DNA from: a bacterium
GTDB taxonomy: Bacteria > Desulfobacterota > DSWW01
NCBI GenBank assembly: GCA_030609865.1
Contig: JAUWSZ010000095.1
Coordinates: forward strand, 1-7,381
Length of the DNA: 7,381 nucleotides
Direction of reading: 5' to 3'
Shown here: one piece after another, positions 1 to 7,192 of the stretch
How positions within the stretch are numbered: position 1 is the first letter of the stretch
How the letters are laid out: each line of letters begins with the position of its first letter
Notes under the pieces: generated by a model
The model's database searches: none
Told to the model about the DNA's origin: nothing
The model's input: only the letters and a program-made list of their open reading frames with translations
Position numbers and translations under genes: made by a program

Positions 1-1
1 G

Positions 2-721
2 GGAAAGACCACCCTGGCGGCCCTCATCGTCCGGGGCCTTCTGAAGAAGGGCAAGGGCCCTATCCTGGTCGTGGACGCGGACCCGAACACGAACTTGCCC
101 GAGGCGGTCGGCATGCCCTCTGAGGCAACGGTAGGCTCCATCCTTGCCGAGTTCATCGACGACAAGGCCTCGATTCCTTCGGGGATGACCAAAGAGAGCT
201 ACCTTCAGGTAAAAATGCACCGTGCGGTGGCAGAGGGCAAGGGCATGGACCTCGTTGCCATGGGCAGGGGCGAGGGCCCGGGCTGCTACTGCTACCCGAA
301 CGTGATCCTCCGGGGCTTTGTGGAGGACCTCTCCGGGAACTATCCTTACGTGGTCATCGACAACGAAGCCGGCATGGAACACCTGAGCCGGAGGACTTCC
401 GAAGTGATCGACCACATGATCCTCGTCAGCGATCCCTCGATTCGCGGCCTCCGGTCCGCCCGGCGGATCCATGCGTTGATCAAGGAACTCAAGTTGGACG
501 TTGCGAAGATCTCCCTCGTCGTCTCACGGGCCCCGGATCCCTTGCCGGCGCCGCTCGAGGAAGAGATCCAGGCCTGCGGGATCCCGCTATTGGGGAAGAT
601 TCCCGCGGACAAGATGATCGAGGAGTACGACCTGGCCATACGGCCCCTGACCGAGCTTCCGGATACGAGCCCCGCGGTAGAGGCCTCCGAGCGTATTCTC
701 GAGGACCTGAACCTGGCCTGA
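2..721 (+). CDS. cooC: CooC/AcsF-type nickel-insertion ATPase, 5'-truncated by the window edge
   Basis: This is a MinD/NifH-family P-loop ATPase that uses ATP hydrolysis to mature the nickel sites of CO dehydrogenase or acetyl-CoA synthase in the cytoplasm. The frame is open from base 2, and 239 residues are visible. The first four, GKTT, are the end of the deviant Walker A loop, so only about a dozen N-terminal residues are missing; the GTG at 71 is not the start. VVDADPN follows at visible residues 23-29. A CYC (CXC) motif at residues 95 and 97 (codons 284-292) matches the metal-binding cysteines known in CooC. The DNEAGMEHLSR segment at about 120-130 is the Walker B/switch region typical of the family. 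The gene is followed by a 173-nt gap before acsD, with no clear terminator. AcsF (CooC2), the paralogue devoted to ACS maturation, looks the same in sequence, so the actual target (CODH or ACS) is inferred only from the neighbouring genes. Confidence 0.93.
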   Translation, partial: GKTTLAALIVRGLLKKGKGPILVVDADPNTNLPEAVGMPSEATVGSILAEFIDDKASIPSGMTKESYLQVKMHRAVAEGKGMDLVAMGRGEGPGCYCYPNVILRGFVEDLSGNYPYVVIDNEAGMEHLSRRTSEVIDHMILVSDPSIRGLRSARRIHALIKELKLDVAKISLVVSRAPDPLPAPLEEEIQACGIPLLGKIPADKMIEEYDLAIRPLTELPDTSPAVEASERILEDLNLA

Positions 722-730
722 AGTGGAATG

Positions 731-759
731 TTGACGGGATTGTGGATGTCAGATACAAT
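731..759 (+). promoter_or_regulatory. Predicted sigma-70-type promoter upstream of acsD
   Basis: TTGACG at 731-736 and TACAAT at 754-759 each match the housekeeping consensus at 5 of 6 positions and are separated by exactly 17 nt. The site lies in the largest non-coding gap before the acs genes, just after the cooC stop codon, in DNA that is locally more AT-rich than the genes. Transcription would start near 766 and give a leader of about 130 nt before the acsD start codon. The element was seen by eye and has not been shown to be active. Confidence 0.55.
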
Positions 760-894
760 AGCTGCCTTTCTCAAGATCGCCCTATCTTCCTGCTTTACAA
801 GCATAATCGAGCTGGAGTCTGCCCGTGAGACACCCAGAAGAGACATTGCTGCCTATTTCTCCCTGCTAAACCGTATGAACAAGGAGGTGTCAGG

Positions 895-1839
895 ATGGCT
901 GTAGAACTACCCAAGGTTTCCTATACCGGAAAGATCAAAGCGATGTCGATCGGGGACCCCTCCAAGGGCGTTCTCGTCGGAGGGGATGAGGCCTATCCCT
1001 TTTACGGCTTTGAAGGCGCCCTGCCCAACCCGCCCCGGATTGCCATGGATGTCCCGGACACACCGCCCGAGGATTGTGCAGCCACGATCCGGGAGCTCTA
1101 TTCGGATGTATGGAACGATCCGGTTGCCTGGGCACAGAAGTGCATCCAGGAATACGGGGCGGACATGATCGATCTGGAGCTGGTCAGCACCGATCCCAAT
1201 GGCCTGAACCGATCCCCTGAAGAGGCTGCCGAGGTGGTGAAAAAGGTTGCCGAGGCGATCGACGTGCCGTTGATCGTGTACGGGACCGCCAGCGTGGAAA
1301 AGGACAGCGAGGTCCTCCGCCTCGTTTGTGAGGTGTGCGAGGGCAAGAATCTGACGGTGGGGCCCGTGCAGGAAGGGAACTACAAGAAGATCGGGGCCGC
1401 GGCCATTGCTTACAAGCACACCGTGATCGCCAACACGCCGATCGACATCAACCTGGCCAAGCAGCTCAACATCCTTCTTGGGAACCTGGGTGTGCCCGAT
1501 GAGCAGATCCTGATCGACCCGACCACGGGCGGCCTGGGCTACGGTATCGAGTACAGCTACTCGGTGATGGAGCGGATCCGCATGGCGGCCATGTCGCAGC
1601 AGGACGAGAAGCTCCAGCTTCCGATGATCTGCAACGTGGGCAAGGAGGCCTGGAAGACCAAGGAGGCCAAGCAGACCCTCGAGGAGGCGCCGGAGCTGGG
1701 AGACCCGGTCCAGCGGGGCGTTCTCCTGGAGGCGATCACCGCACAGGACCTGTTGCTCGCAGGAGCCAATATCGTGATTCTCAGGCACCCGGAGAGCGTC
1801 AAGCTCGTTCGCAACCTGATTCAGGAGCTTACGGCCTGA
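895..1839 (+). CDS. acsD: Corrinoid iron-sulfur protein, small subunit (AcsD)
   Basis: AcsD is the TIM-barrel small subunit of the corrinoid iron-sulfur protein. It pairs with AcsC to carry the methyl group from methyl-tetrahydrofolate (loaded by AcsE) to acetyl-CoA synthase. The 314 residues are close to the family length of about 310-325. Family landmarks are VGGDEAYPFYGFEG near residues 28-41, WAQKCIQEYGAD near 79-90, and DPTTGGLGYGIEYSYSVMERIR near 205-226. The conserved C-terminal helix region contains RHPESVKLV. The protein itself has no Fe-S motif, as expected for this subunit. The ATG at 895 is supported by AGGAGG at 882-887, seven bases upstream. The gene heads the acsDBCE run, lies downstream of a predicted promoter, and is followed by acsB after 83 nt. 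Archaeal CdhD-type proteins are homologous, but the neighbouring full-length AcsB indicates the bacterial system. Confidence 0.96.
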   Translation: MAVELPKVSYTGKIKAMSIGDPSKGVLVGGDEAYPFYGFEGALPNPPRIAMDVPDTPPEDCAATIRELYSDVWNDPVAWAQKCIQEYGADMIDLELVSTDPNGLNRSPEEAAEVVKKVAEAIDVPLIVYGTASVEKDSEVLRLVCEVCEGKNLTVGPVQEGNYKKIGAAAIAYKHTVIANTPIDINLAKQLNILLGNLGVPDEQILIDPTTGGLGYGIEYSYSVMERIRMAAMSQQDEKLQLPMICNVGKEAWKTKEAKQTLEEAPELGDPVQRGVLLEAITAQDLLLAGANIVILRHPESVKLVRNLIQELTA

Positions 1840-1922
1840 ACCCACTCGCTACAGGAACGGTAAGAGACCCGTTTTCGGACGGATAAAGAAGAATCATCAC
1901 CCCATGAGAAGGAGTCAGGACC

Positions 1923-4127
1923 ATGTCAAAGATCATCGCAAGTGCTGGAATACGAGGCGCCCACTCAATCTTCGAACGCGTGGAAAAGAAGTGGACACAG
2001 GCAATGGACAAATACGGTGGAAGCCAAGAGGTGGCCTTCCCGAACACCGGCTACTACCTCCCCGTTATTTACGGGATCACGGGATTTCCCGTAAAAAAGC
2101 TCGAAGACATGAAGTTCGTCCTGGACAGATGCAAGGAGCTTATCCCCCCCGTGCCCCAGGAAAAGGTCCATCTTCCTTACCTGGGACCCGCCCTGGACGC
2201 GGGCATGGCCGCCTTTTTTCTTGAGGAGTGCGAGGAGGCGATCCGGTACACTGAAGAGCCCGACTTCTACCTCCCGGCTGAAGATCCGGACGAAACCCAC
2301 CCATGGGTGGGCGCTGCAGACGATGTCATTCTCAGGAAGCGAGGCGTGGAGTTCGTGGACGGAACGGCCCCGGGCTTTGCCGCTATCCTCGGTGCCGCGC
2401 CCACAAAGGAGATCGCGGTTGCCATCGCTGAGGAACTGCAAAAAAAGAACCTCTATGTGTTCATGTCGGCGGAAGACAACGGGACCAGCTTTGCCACACA
2501 GCTCGTGGAGGCAGGCGTCCAGATCGGCTGGAATACGAGGCTCGTTCCCTTCGGGCCTACAACGAGCGCCACGGTCTTTGCCGCCGGCTTCGCCACACGA
2601 GCGGCATTGACCTTCGGGGGAGTTGCCCCCGGCGATTTCCGCAAGGTCCTGATGTACAACAAGAACCGGATCTTCGCGTTTGCAATGACCCTGGGCGAGG
2701 TAACCGATGAGTGGTATGCAAACGGAGTAGCCGTCGTGAATTACGGATTCCCGGTGATCGCGGATACCCCGATCCCTCAGATCTTGCCTACCGGACTCTG
2801 CACATACGAGCACGTGGTCTCCAACATCCCCCACAACGAGATCGTGAGCAAAGCGATCGAGGTGCGTGGCCTAAAGGTGACGGTGGCCGAAGTGCCCGTG
2901 CCCGTGGCCTACGGCCCGGCCTTTGAAGGGGAGCGCGTCCGCGGCGAGGACATCTACGCGGAGATGGGCGGCGGCCGGTCACAGGCCGTGGAACTCGTCC
3001 GGATGAAAGACATGAACGATGTCGAGGACGGCAAGATCACGGTCGTGGGCCCAGGCCTCAAAGACGTGGAGCCACCCGCCAAGATGCCCCTGGGCATCTA
3101 TGTGGAAGTCGCCGGCAGGCAGATGCAGGAGGACTTCGAGCCGATCCTGGAGAGGCAGATCCACCACCTGATCAACTATGCCCAGGGGAGCATGCACATC
3201 GGGCAGAGGGACATCGCCTGGGTCCGCATCGCCAACGCGGCCGCTGAGAAGGGATTCGGGCTGGAGCATATCGGATCGATCCTGCATGCCAAGTTCCACC
3301 AGGACTTCGGCAACATCTTCGACAAGGTGCAGGTGACCATCCACACGGAGAAGGACAAGGTGGACGAACTCACGGCCGAGGCCCGAAAGATCTACAAGAC
3401 GCGCGACGAGCGTGTCGAGGGCATGACCGACGAAGGGACCGAAACCTACTACTCATGCACGCTCTGCCAGTCCTTCGCGCCCACCCACGTCTGCATGATC
3501 AGCCCCGAGCGTACGGGCCTGTGCGGCGCTTACAACTGGCTGGACTGCAAGGCCTCCTTCGAGATCAATCCCACCGGCCCGAACCAGCCGGTCGAAAAGG
3601 GTAAATTGGTGGACGAGCGGCTTGGCCGCTTCGAAGGAGTCGATCAGTTCGTCCAGCAGGCGTCCCGCAACAAGATCGAGGGATACAACCTTTACAGCAT
3701 CATGGAAGAGCCGATGACCACCTGCGGGTGCTGCGAGTGCATCGCCGCAGTGCTGCCGATGTGCAACGGGATCATGACCGTGGACCGCGACCACAGGGGC
3801 GAGACCCCGTGCGGCATGAAGTTCACCACCCTGGCCGGGACGATCGGCGGTGGCATAAGCTCCCCGGGCTTCGTGGGCCACAGCAAGTACTTCATCACCC
3901 AGAAGAAGTTCATCAAGGGAGACGGCGGGCTGCTCAGGATGATCTGGATGCCCAAGGCCCTGAAAGACGACATCATGGATAGGCTCAAGAAGGCTGCCGA
4001 AGAGCTGGGCGTTCCGGACTTCCCGGACAAGATCGCGGACGAGACGGTGGGCATCACGGAAGAGGAGATTCTCCCTTGGCTCGAGGAAAAGGGACATCCC
4101 GCACTGACGATGGATCCGATTATGTAA
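1923..4127 (+). CDS. acsB: Acetyl-CoA synthase, bacterial full-length form (AcsB)
   Basis: AcsB condenses CO, a methyl group from the corrinoid protein and CoA into acetyl-CoA at the A-cluster, in complex with CO dehydrogenase. At 734 residues it is the three-domain bacterial form; archaeal CdhC lacks the N-terminal CODH-contacting domain of roughly 310 residues. All A-cluster ligands are present. C512, C515, C524 and C534 have the expected C-X2-C-X8-C-X9-C spacing, and C601-G-C603 supplies the Ni-site ligands. Each sits exactly six residues after its Moorella thermoacetica counterpart (506, 509, 518, 528, 595, 597). The C-terminus GHPALTMDPIM is the one found in known ACS. Additional cysteines lie close to the cluster (C542, C604, C606, C630). 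The ATG at 1923 has AAGGAG at 1909-1914, eight bases upstream. acsD lies 83 nt upstream and acsC starts 68 nt downstream. The partner CODH subunit is not in the window. Confidence 0.98.
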   Translation: MSKIIASAGIRGAHSIFERVEKKWTQAMDKYGGSQEVAFPNTGYYLPVIYGITGFPVKKLEDMKFVLDRCKELIPPVPQEKVHLPYLGPALDAGMAAFFLEECEEAIRYTEEPDFYLPAEDPDETHPWVGAADDVILRKRGVEFVDGTAPGFAAILGAAPTKEIAVAIAEELQKKNLYVFMSAEDNGTSFATQLVEAGVQIGWNTRLVPFGPTTSATVFAAGFATRAALTFGGVAPGDFRKVLMYNKNRIFAFAMTLGEVTDEWYANGVAVVNYGFPVIADTPIPQILPTGLCTYEHVVSNIPHNEIVSKAIEVRGLKVTVAEVPVPVAYGPAFEGERVRGEDIYAEMGGGRSQAVELVRMKDMNDVEDGKITVVGPGLKDVEPPAKMPLGIYVEVAGRQMQEDFEPILERQIHHLINYAQGSMHIGQRDIAWVRIANAAAEKGFGLEHIGSILHAKFHQDFGNIFDKVQVTIHTEKDKVDELTAEARKIYKTRDERVEGMTDEGTETYYSCTLCQSFAPTHVCMISPERTGLCGAYNWLDCKASFEINPTGPNQPVEKGKLVDERLGRFEGVDQFVQQASRNKIEGYNLYSIMEEPMTTCGCCECIAAVLPMCNGIMTVDRDHRGETPCGMKFTTLAGTIGGGISSPGFVGHSKYFITQKKFIKGDGGLLRMIWMPKALKDDIMDRLKKAAEELGVPDFPDKIADETVGITEEEILPWLEEKGHPALTMDPIM

Positions 4128-4195
4128 GGTGGTAACGGAAGCGAAGCTCACGTGCGCACCGGGAGCATGCCAACCGGACAGGAAGGAGATGAACA

Positions 4196-5536
4196 ATGGC
4201 GATGACAGGGATTCAGATTTTTAAACTCCTGCCCAAGACCAACTGCAAGGACTGTGGGTTGCCCACGTGTCTTGCTTTTGCCATGGCCTTGGCGTCAGGC
4301 AAGGCGGAGCTGGACGCGTGCCCACACGTCTCGGAAGAGGCCAAGGCACAGCTTGCAGAATCATCGGCCCCGCCCATCCGGGCCGTCACGATCGGGACCG
4401 GTGACAACGCCCTGAAGGTGGGTGGAGAACTCGTGCTGTACCGGCACGAAAAGACCTTTTTCAACCCGACGGGGCTCGGCGTCCTCGTTTCGGACACCAT
4501 GAGCGATGACGAGGTAAGCCAGAAGGTGGAAAGGGCGAACAAGCTGGAGTACGAGCGGGTCGGCCTGATGCTGAGGCCGGACCTGGTGGCCTGCAAGTGC
4601 GAATCGGGCGATCCTGCGAAATTCGAGGCCTTCGTCAACAAGGTCATGGGAATGACCTCTCAAAACCTCGTCATCATGTCGGACAACATGGACGCGTTGA
4701 AGGCAGGAGCGACGGCCGCCAAGGATCGCAAGCCCCTGATCTACGCAGCCACCAAGGACAATGCGGACGCGGCGGCCGAGCTGGCCAAGGAGATCGCATG
4801 CCCACTGGCCGTCAAGGGGGCCAGCCTGGACGAAGTGGCCGAGCTTACGGAAAAGCTCACCAAGGCAGGGTTGAAGGACCTGGTCATCGACTCCGGAGCC
4901 AGGGACATAAAGGCCCTTCTCCAGGATCAAGTGGCCATCCGGCGACTGGCCCTGGAGAAGAAGTTTGTCGCCCTCGGGTTCCCGACCATCACGTTACCCT
5001 GCGAGATGACGGACGACCCGATGAAGGAGGCCATGTACGCAGCCCTGATGACCAACAAGTATGGCGCGATCGCGCTCCTGAGCGATCTCAAGGGAGAGCA
5101 TCTGTTCCCCTTGCTCGTCAACCGGCTCAACATCTACACCGACCCACAGCGTCCGATGGCCACCAAGGAAGGCATCTACGAGATCGGAAACCCGGACGAG
5201 AACTCCCCGGTTCTGATCACCACGAACTTCTCCCTGACCTACTTCATCGTCATGGGAGAGGTCGAGTCGAGCCGCATTCCTTCGTATCTGCTCATCGTGG
5301 ACACCGAGGGGCTATCCGTGATGACTGCCTGGGCGGCCGGAAAGTTCGTTGCCGACGCCATCGCGATCTTCGTCAAGAAGTGCGGCATCGGAGACAAGGT
5401 CAAGGAACACAAGATGATCATCCCCGGCCTGACTGCCGGAATGAGCGGAGAATTGGAGGAGGAACTGCCCGACTGGAAGATCGTGATCGGGCCTCGCGAG
5501 GCTGCTCACATCCCGGCGTTCCTGAAGGATCAGTAG
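4196..5536 (+). CDS. acsC: Corrinoid iron-sulfur protein, large subunit (AcsC)
   Basis: AcsC is the cobalamin-binding large subunit of the corrinoid iron-sulfur protein and accepts the methyl group on cobalt. Its [4Fe-4S] cluster reductively reactivates oxidised Co(II). The 446 residues equal the length I recall for the Moorella protein. The N-terminal Fe-S domain has C17, C20, C25 and C42 in the diagnostic CX2CX4CX16C spacing. A TIM-barrel domain follows, and the C-terminal corrinoid-binding domain begins near TTNFSLTYF (342-350), continues through GLTAGMSG (411-418) and ends with GPREAAHIPAFL. The start at 4196 is chosen because GGAAGGAG at 4181-4188 lies seven bases upstream. An in-frame ATG two codons later (4202) is also possible, but its spacing is less good. 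The gene lies between acsB and acsE, the genes for the proteins that accept from and donate to this carrier. Confidence 0.97.
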   Translation: MAMTGIQIFKLLPKTNCKDCGLPTCLAFAMALASGKAELDACPHVSEEAKAQLAESSAPPIRAVTIGTGDNALKVGGELVLYRHEKTFFNPTGLGVLVSDTMSDDEVSQKVERANKLEYERVGLMLRPDLVACKCESGDPAKFEAFVNKVMGMTSQNLVIMSDNMDALKAGATAAKDRKPLIYAATKDNADAAAELAKEIACPLAVKGASLDEVAELTEKLTKAGLKDLVIDSGARDIKALLQDQVAIRRLALEKKFVALGFPTITLPCEMTDDPMKEAMYAALMTNKYGAIALLSDLKGEHLFPLLVNRLNIYTDPQRPMATKEGIYEIGNPDENSPVLITTNFSLTYFIVMGEVESSRIPSYLLIVDTEGLSVMTAWAAGKFVADAIAIFVKKCGIGDKVKEHKMIIPGLTAGMSGELEEELPDWKIVIGPREAAHIPAFLKDQ

Positions 5537-5561
5537 GTCGCTACGGAATCTATGGACTTTT

Positions 5562-5577
5562 GGGGGAATATGAAATG
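5562..5577 (+). promoter_or_regulatory. Ribosome binding site that fixes the acsE start
   Basis: The acsE reading frame stays open far upstream into acsC, so the start cannot be read from a stop codon. GGGGGA at 5562-5567 lies seven bases before the ATG at 5575, and the encoded protein then begins where the methyltransferase family begins. The site is less canonical than the AAGGAG-type sites of acsB and acsC, which may mean somewhat weaker or coupled translation. Confidence 0.6.
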
Positions 5578-6474
5578 GCGCAGTATATCTACTTGACCGG
5601 CGAGAACCTGAACGTGATTTCAAAGACGCTCGGGCCCGCCATGAAGAACCGCGATCCGGGCCCGATCCGTGAGATGGCTGAGAAGGAGACCGAGGCCGGG
5701 GTCGATTTCATCGACTTGAACATCGGACCGGCCCGGAAAGGTGGGGCCGAGACCATGGAATGGATCGTCAAGACCGTTCAGGAGGTCACCGACCTGCCCC
5801 TGTTCCTCGACACGAGCAACGTGGAGGCGCTCGAGGCCGGCCTGAAGGCGTATCAGCCGAAGAATGGAAAGGCGATCATCAACTCGATCATGGCCAGACC
5901 GGAGCGGATGGAGGCCCTGATACCGCTGGCCGGCAAGTACGATGCGGGCATGGTGGCCCTTCTCTGGGGGCCGGCGGGAATGCCGAGAGACACGGACGAG
6001 CGCGCCATGTTCCTGGCGGATCTCTACATGGCGGCCACAGAAGCGGGTGTTGCACCCGAGGACATGTTCGTGGATCCGATCGTCACCCCGGTCAATGTGC
6101 AGCAGGACCAGCTTCCGCACTGCCTGGGACTGTACCAGGCCCAGGAAGATCTCGCTCCGGGCTGCCGCTCCACCAACGGGCTCTCGAATGTCTCCAACGG
6201 TTCGCCGGAACACCTTCGGCCGATCCTGAACCAGACCTTCCTGATGTTGCTGATAAACTGTGGTGTGCAGGGCGCGATCGTCGACGCCTTCGACAAGCCG
6301 TTGCAGGACATCGCACGAGGGAAGATGCCCGAACTCGTGGATCTGGTCGGAAAGGTCATGAACGGGGAGGAAGTCGACGTCGCCAAGCTCTCGAAAGAGG
6401 AAGCGGACTACGTCAAGACCGCCAAGGTCCTGTTGGGGAAGAGTCTGTATTCGGACTCCTGGCTGGATTTGTAG
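5575..6474 (+). CDS. acsE: Methyltetrahydrofolate:corrinoid iron-sulfur protein methyltransferase (AcsE)
   Basis: AcsE transfers the methyl group of 5-methyltetrahydrofolate to Co(I) of the corrinoid protein AcsCD, joining the folate branch to acetyl-CoA synthesis. The 299-residue protein is a TIM-barrel pterin-binding methyltransferase. RDPGPI (26-31) and DLNIGPA (47-53) are family landmarks. D79 in FLDTSN, N103 in INS, D167 in FVDPIV and N205 in GLSNVS correspond to folate-site residues D75, N96, D160 and N199 of the Moorella enzyme, by recalled alignment. Moorella AcsE has 262 residues. Most of the extra length is an insertion of about 30 residues (roughly 247-281) before the last helix, whose end (LYSDSW) still matches. 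The ATG at 5575 is chosen from the ribosome binding site and the family N-terminus; the longer frame running back to 4597 is only an overlap with acsC. acsC ends 38 nt upstream, and a terminator follows 28 nt after the stop codon. Confidence 0.96.
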   Translation: MAQYIYLTGENLNVISKTLGPAMKNRDPGPIREMAEKETEAGVDFIDLNIGPARKGGAETMEWIVKTVQEVTDLPLFLDTSNVEALEAGLKAYQPKNGKAIINSIMARPERMEALIPLAGKYDAGMVALLWGPAGMPRDTDERAMFLADLYMAATEAGVAPEDMFVDPIVTPVNVQQDQLPHCLGLYQAQEDLAPGCRSTNGLSNVSNGSPEHLRPILNQTFLMLLINCGVQGAIVDAFDKPLQDIARGKMPELVDLVGKVMNGEEVDVAKLSKEEADYVKTAKVLLGKSLYSDSWLDL

Positions 6475-6502
6475 TCGGAAATCAGAGCACGTCGTGCATC
6501 CA

Positions 6503-6538
6503 GGGGGGCCGGATTTTTCCCGCCCCCCTTTCTTTTTT
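6503..6538 (+). terminator. Rho-independent terminator after acsE
   Basis: GGGGGGC at 6503-6509 pairs with GCCCCCC at 6522-6528. After one C-C mismatch the stem continues with GG (6511-6512) against CC (6519-6520), closing an ATTTTT loop. A T-rich tract, TTTCTTTTTT, follows at 6529-6538. The hairpin is almost entirely G-C and directly abuts the T-tract, a strong intrinsic terminator for the acsDBCE transcript. It ends only 14 nt before the next start codon, so the downstream gene depends on read-through or on a promoter inside acsE. Confidence 0.88.
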
Positions 6539-6552
6539 GAGGGTTCTCGTTC

Positions 6553-7188
6553 ATGCCTACCACGGAAGACTTCGAGATCGCCCTGGCGATTGCCTGCGAG
6601 GACTTCGGTCAGAGAGACCCGAGCCTCCAGGCGGGGAAGGCAGGGGTGGCCTGGAAAGCGGCAAGCGGCGGAGAAGGGGGCCGTGCAGAGGTTCCGTTCC
6701 TGGCGACCTCCTATCTGATCCAAGGCCCGGCCGGGGAGGTCTCGTACAAGGAGGATCAGGGCAAGGAGCCCGCCCTCTGGGAGAAAATTCTGGTCCTGCA
6801 CTATTTCGGCACCGCGGACGGGACCGCCATGGCCAAGGACCACATCAGCTTCAAAGAAGTCCGGGAAGCGATGCTCTATTTGCCCAACTTCGAGAAGCGT
6901 GCGGTTGCTCCCTTGCTGGGCCGCTTCGGCGCGAATCCGGAGCAGATCCTGGAACCGGCCCAAGAGCTGGGCGGGCGGAAGGAAGACATGGGGGACTTCG
7001 CCGTCACGATTCCCGTCTTCCCGCGGGTGCCCGTCACCCTGGTCTTCTGGAAGCAGGACGAGGAGTTCGAGGCAAGACTCACGATTCTTTTCGATCGTAC
7101 GGTTATCCGCTATCTGCCGACCGAGGATATTGTCCTGTCTACCCAGATGATGGCGTATCGCTTGATAGGCATGGCGGGACGATCGTAG
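6553..7188 (+). CDS. DUF3786 family protein, uncharacterised, linked to acs genes
   Basis: This 211-residue soluble protein has no signal peptide or membrane segment. I recognise it as DUF3786 from its pattern: KILVLHYFGTADG (78-90), HISFKEVREA (97-106), a glycine-containing helix region FEKRAVAPLLGRFG (113-126), then PVTLVFWKQDEEFEA (160-174) and LFDRTVIRYLPTEDIV (179-194). The family is of unknown function and, to my knowledge, often lies near corrinoid iron-sulfur protein or methyltransferase genes in anaerobes, sometimes fused to an AcsC-like Fe-S domain; here no such domain is present. The only cysteine is C15, so it is unlikely to bind a metal cluster by itself. The ATG at 6553 is preceded by GAGGG at 6539-6543, nine bases upstream and immediately after the terminator T-tract. 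A role in corrinoid-protein assembly or activity is guilt by association only. Confidence 0.85.
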   Translation: MPTTEDFEIALAIACEDFGQRDPSLQAGKAGVAWKAASGGEGGRAEVPFLATSYLIQGPAGEVSYKEDQGKEPALWEKILVLHYFGTADGTAMAKDHISFKEVREAMLYLPNFEKRAVAPLLGRFGANPEQILEPAQELGGRKEDMGDFAVTIPVFPRVPVTLVFWKQDEEFEARLTILFDRTVIRYLPTEDIVLSTQMMAYRLIGMAGRS

Positions 7189-7192
7189 TGCA

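Noticed and set aside
728..904. A 58-codon + strand frame filling the cooC-acsD gap and overlapping the acsD start by 10 nt
   Set aside because: It has no good ribosome binding site, uses codons (ATA, CTA, AGA, ACA) and a third-position composition unlike the neighbours, would overlap the predicted promoter, and resembles no family I know.
1856..1873. AACGG...CCGTT inverted repeat between acsD and acsB
   Set aside because: A 5-bp stem with an 8-nt loop and only a short T-run is too weak to call a terminator, and the genes on either side belong to the same pathway and direction.
2441..2447. A AAA AAG slippery heptamer in phase inside acsB
   Set aside because: AcsB is full-length and intact in the zero frame, no stimulatory hairpin or internal Shine-Dalgarno is evident, and CAA-AAA-AAG simply encodes QKK.
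4597..5574. Long frame upstream of acsE continuing through acsC
   Set aside because: This is the out-of-frame shadow of acsC, low in hydrophobic residues and rich in Arg/Gly; the methyltransferase family begins at 5575, where a ribosome binding site is present.
6487..6497. Palindrome GCACGTCGTGC just after acsE
   Set aside because: It is single-copy and short, its central T leaves no room for a stable hairpin, and nothing ties it to a known regulator; it is probably chance.
5620..6963. 447-codon antisense frame across acsE and DUF3786, and similar long antisense frames over acsD and acsB
   Set aside because: Long antisense frames are expected opposite GC-rich genes with GC-biased third positions; these have no recognisable domains, and all cross well-supported genes.
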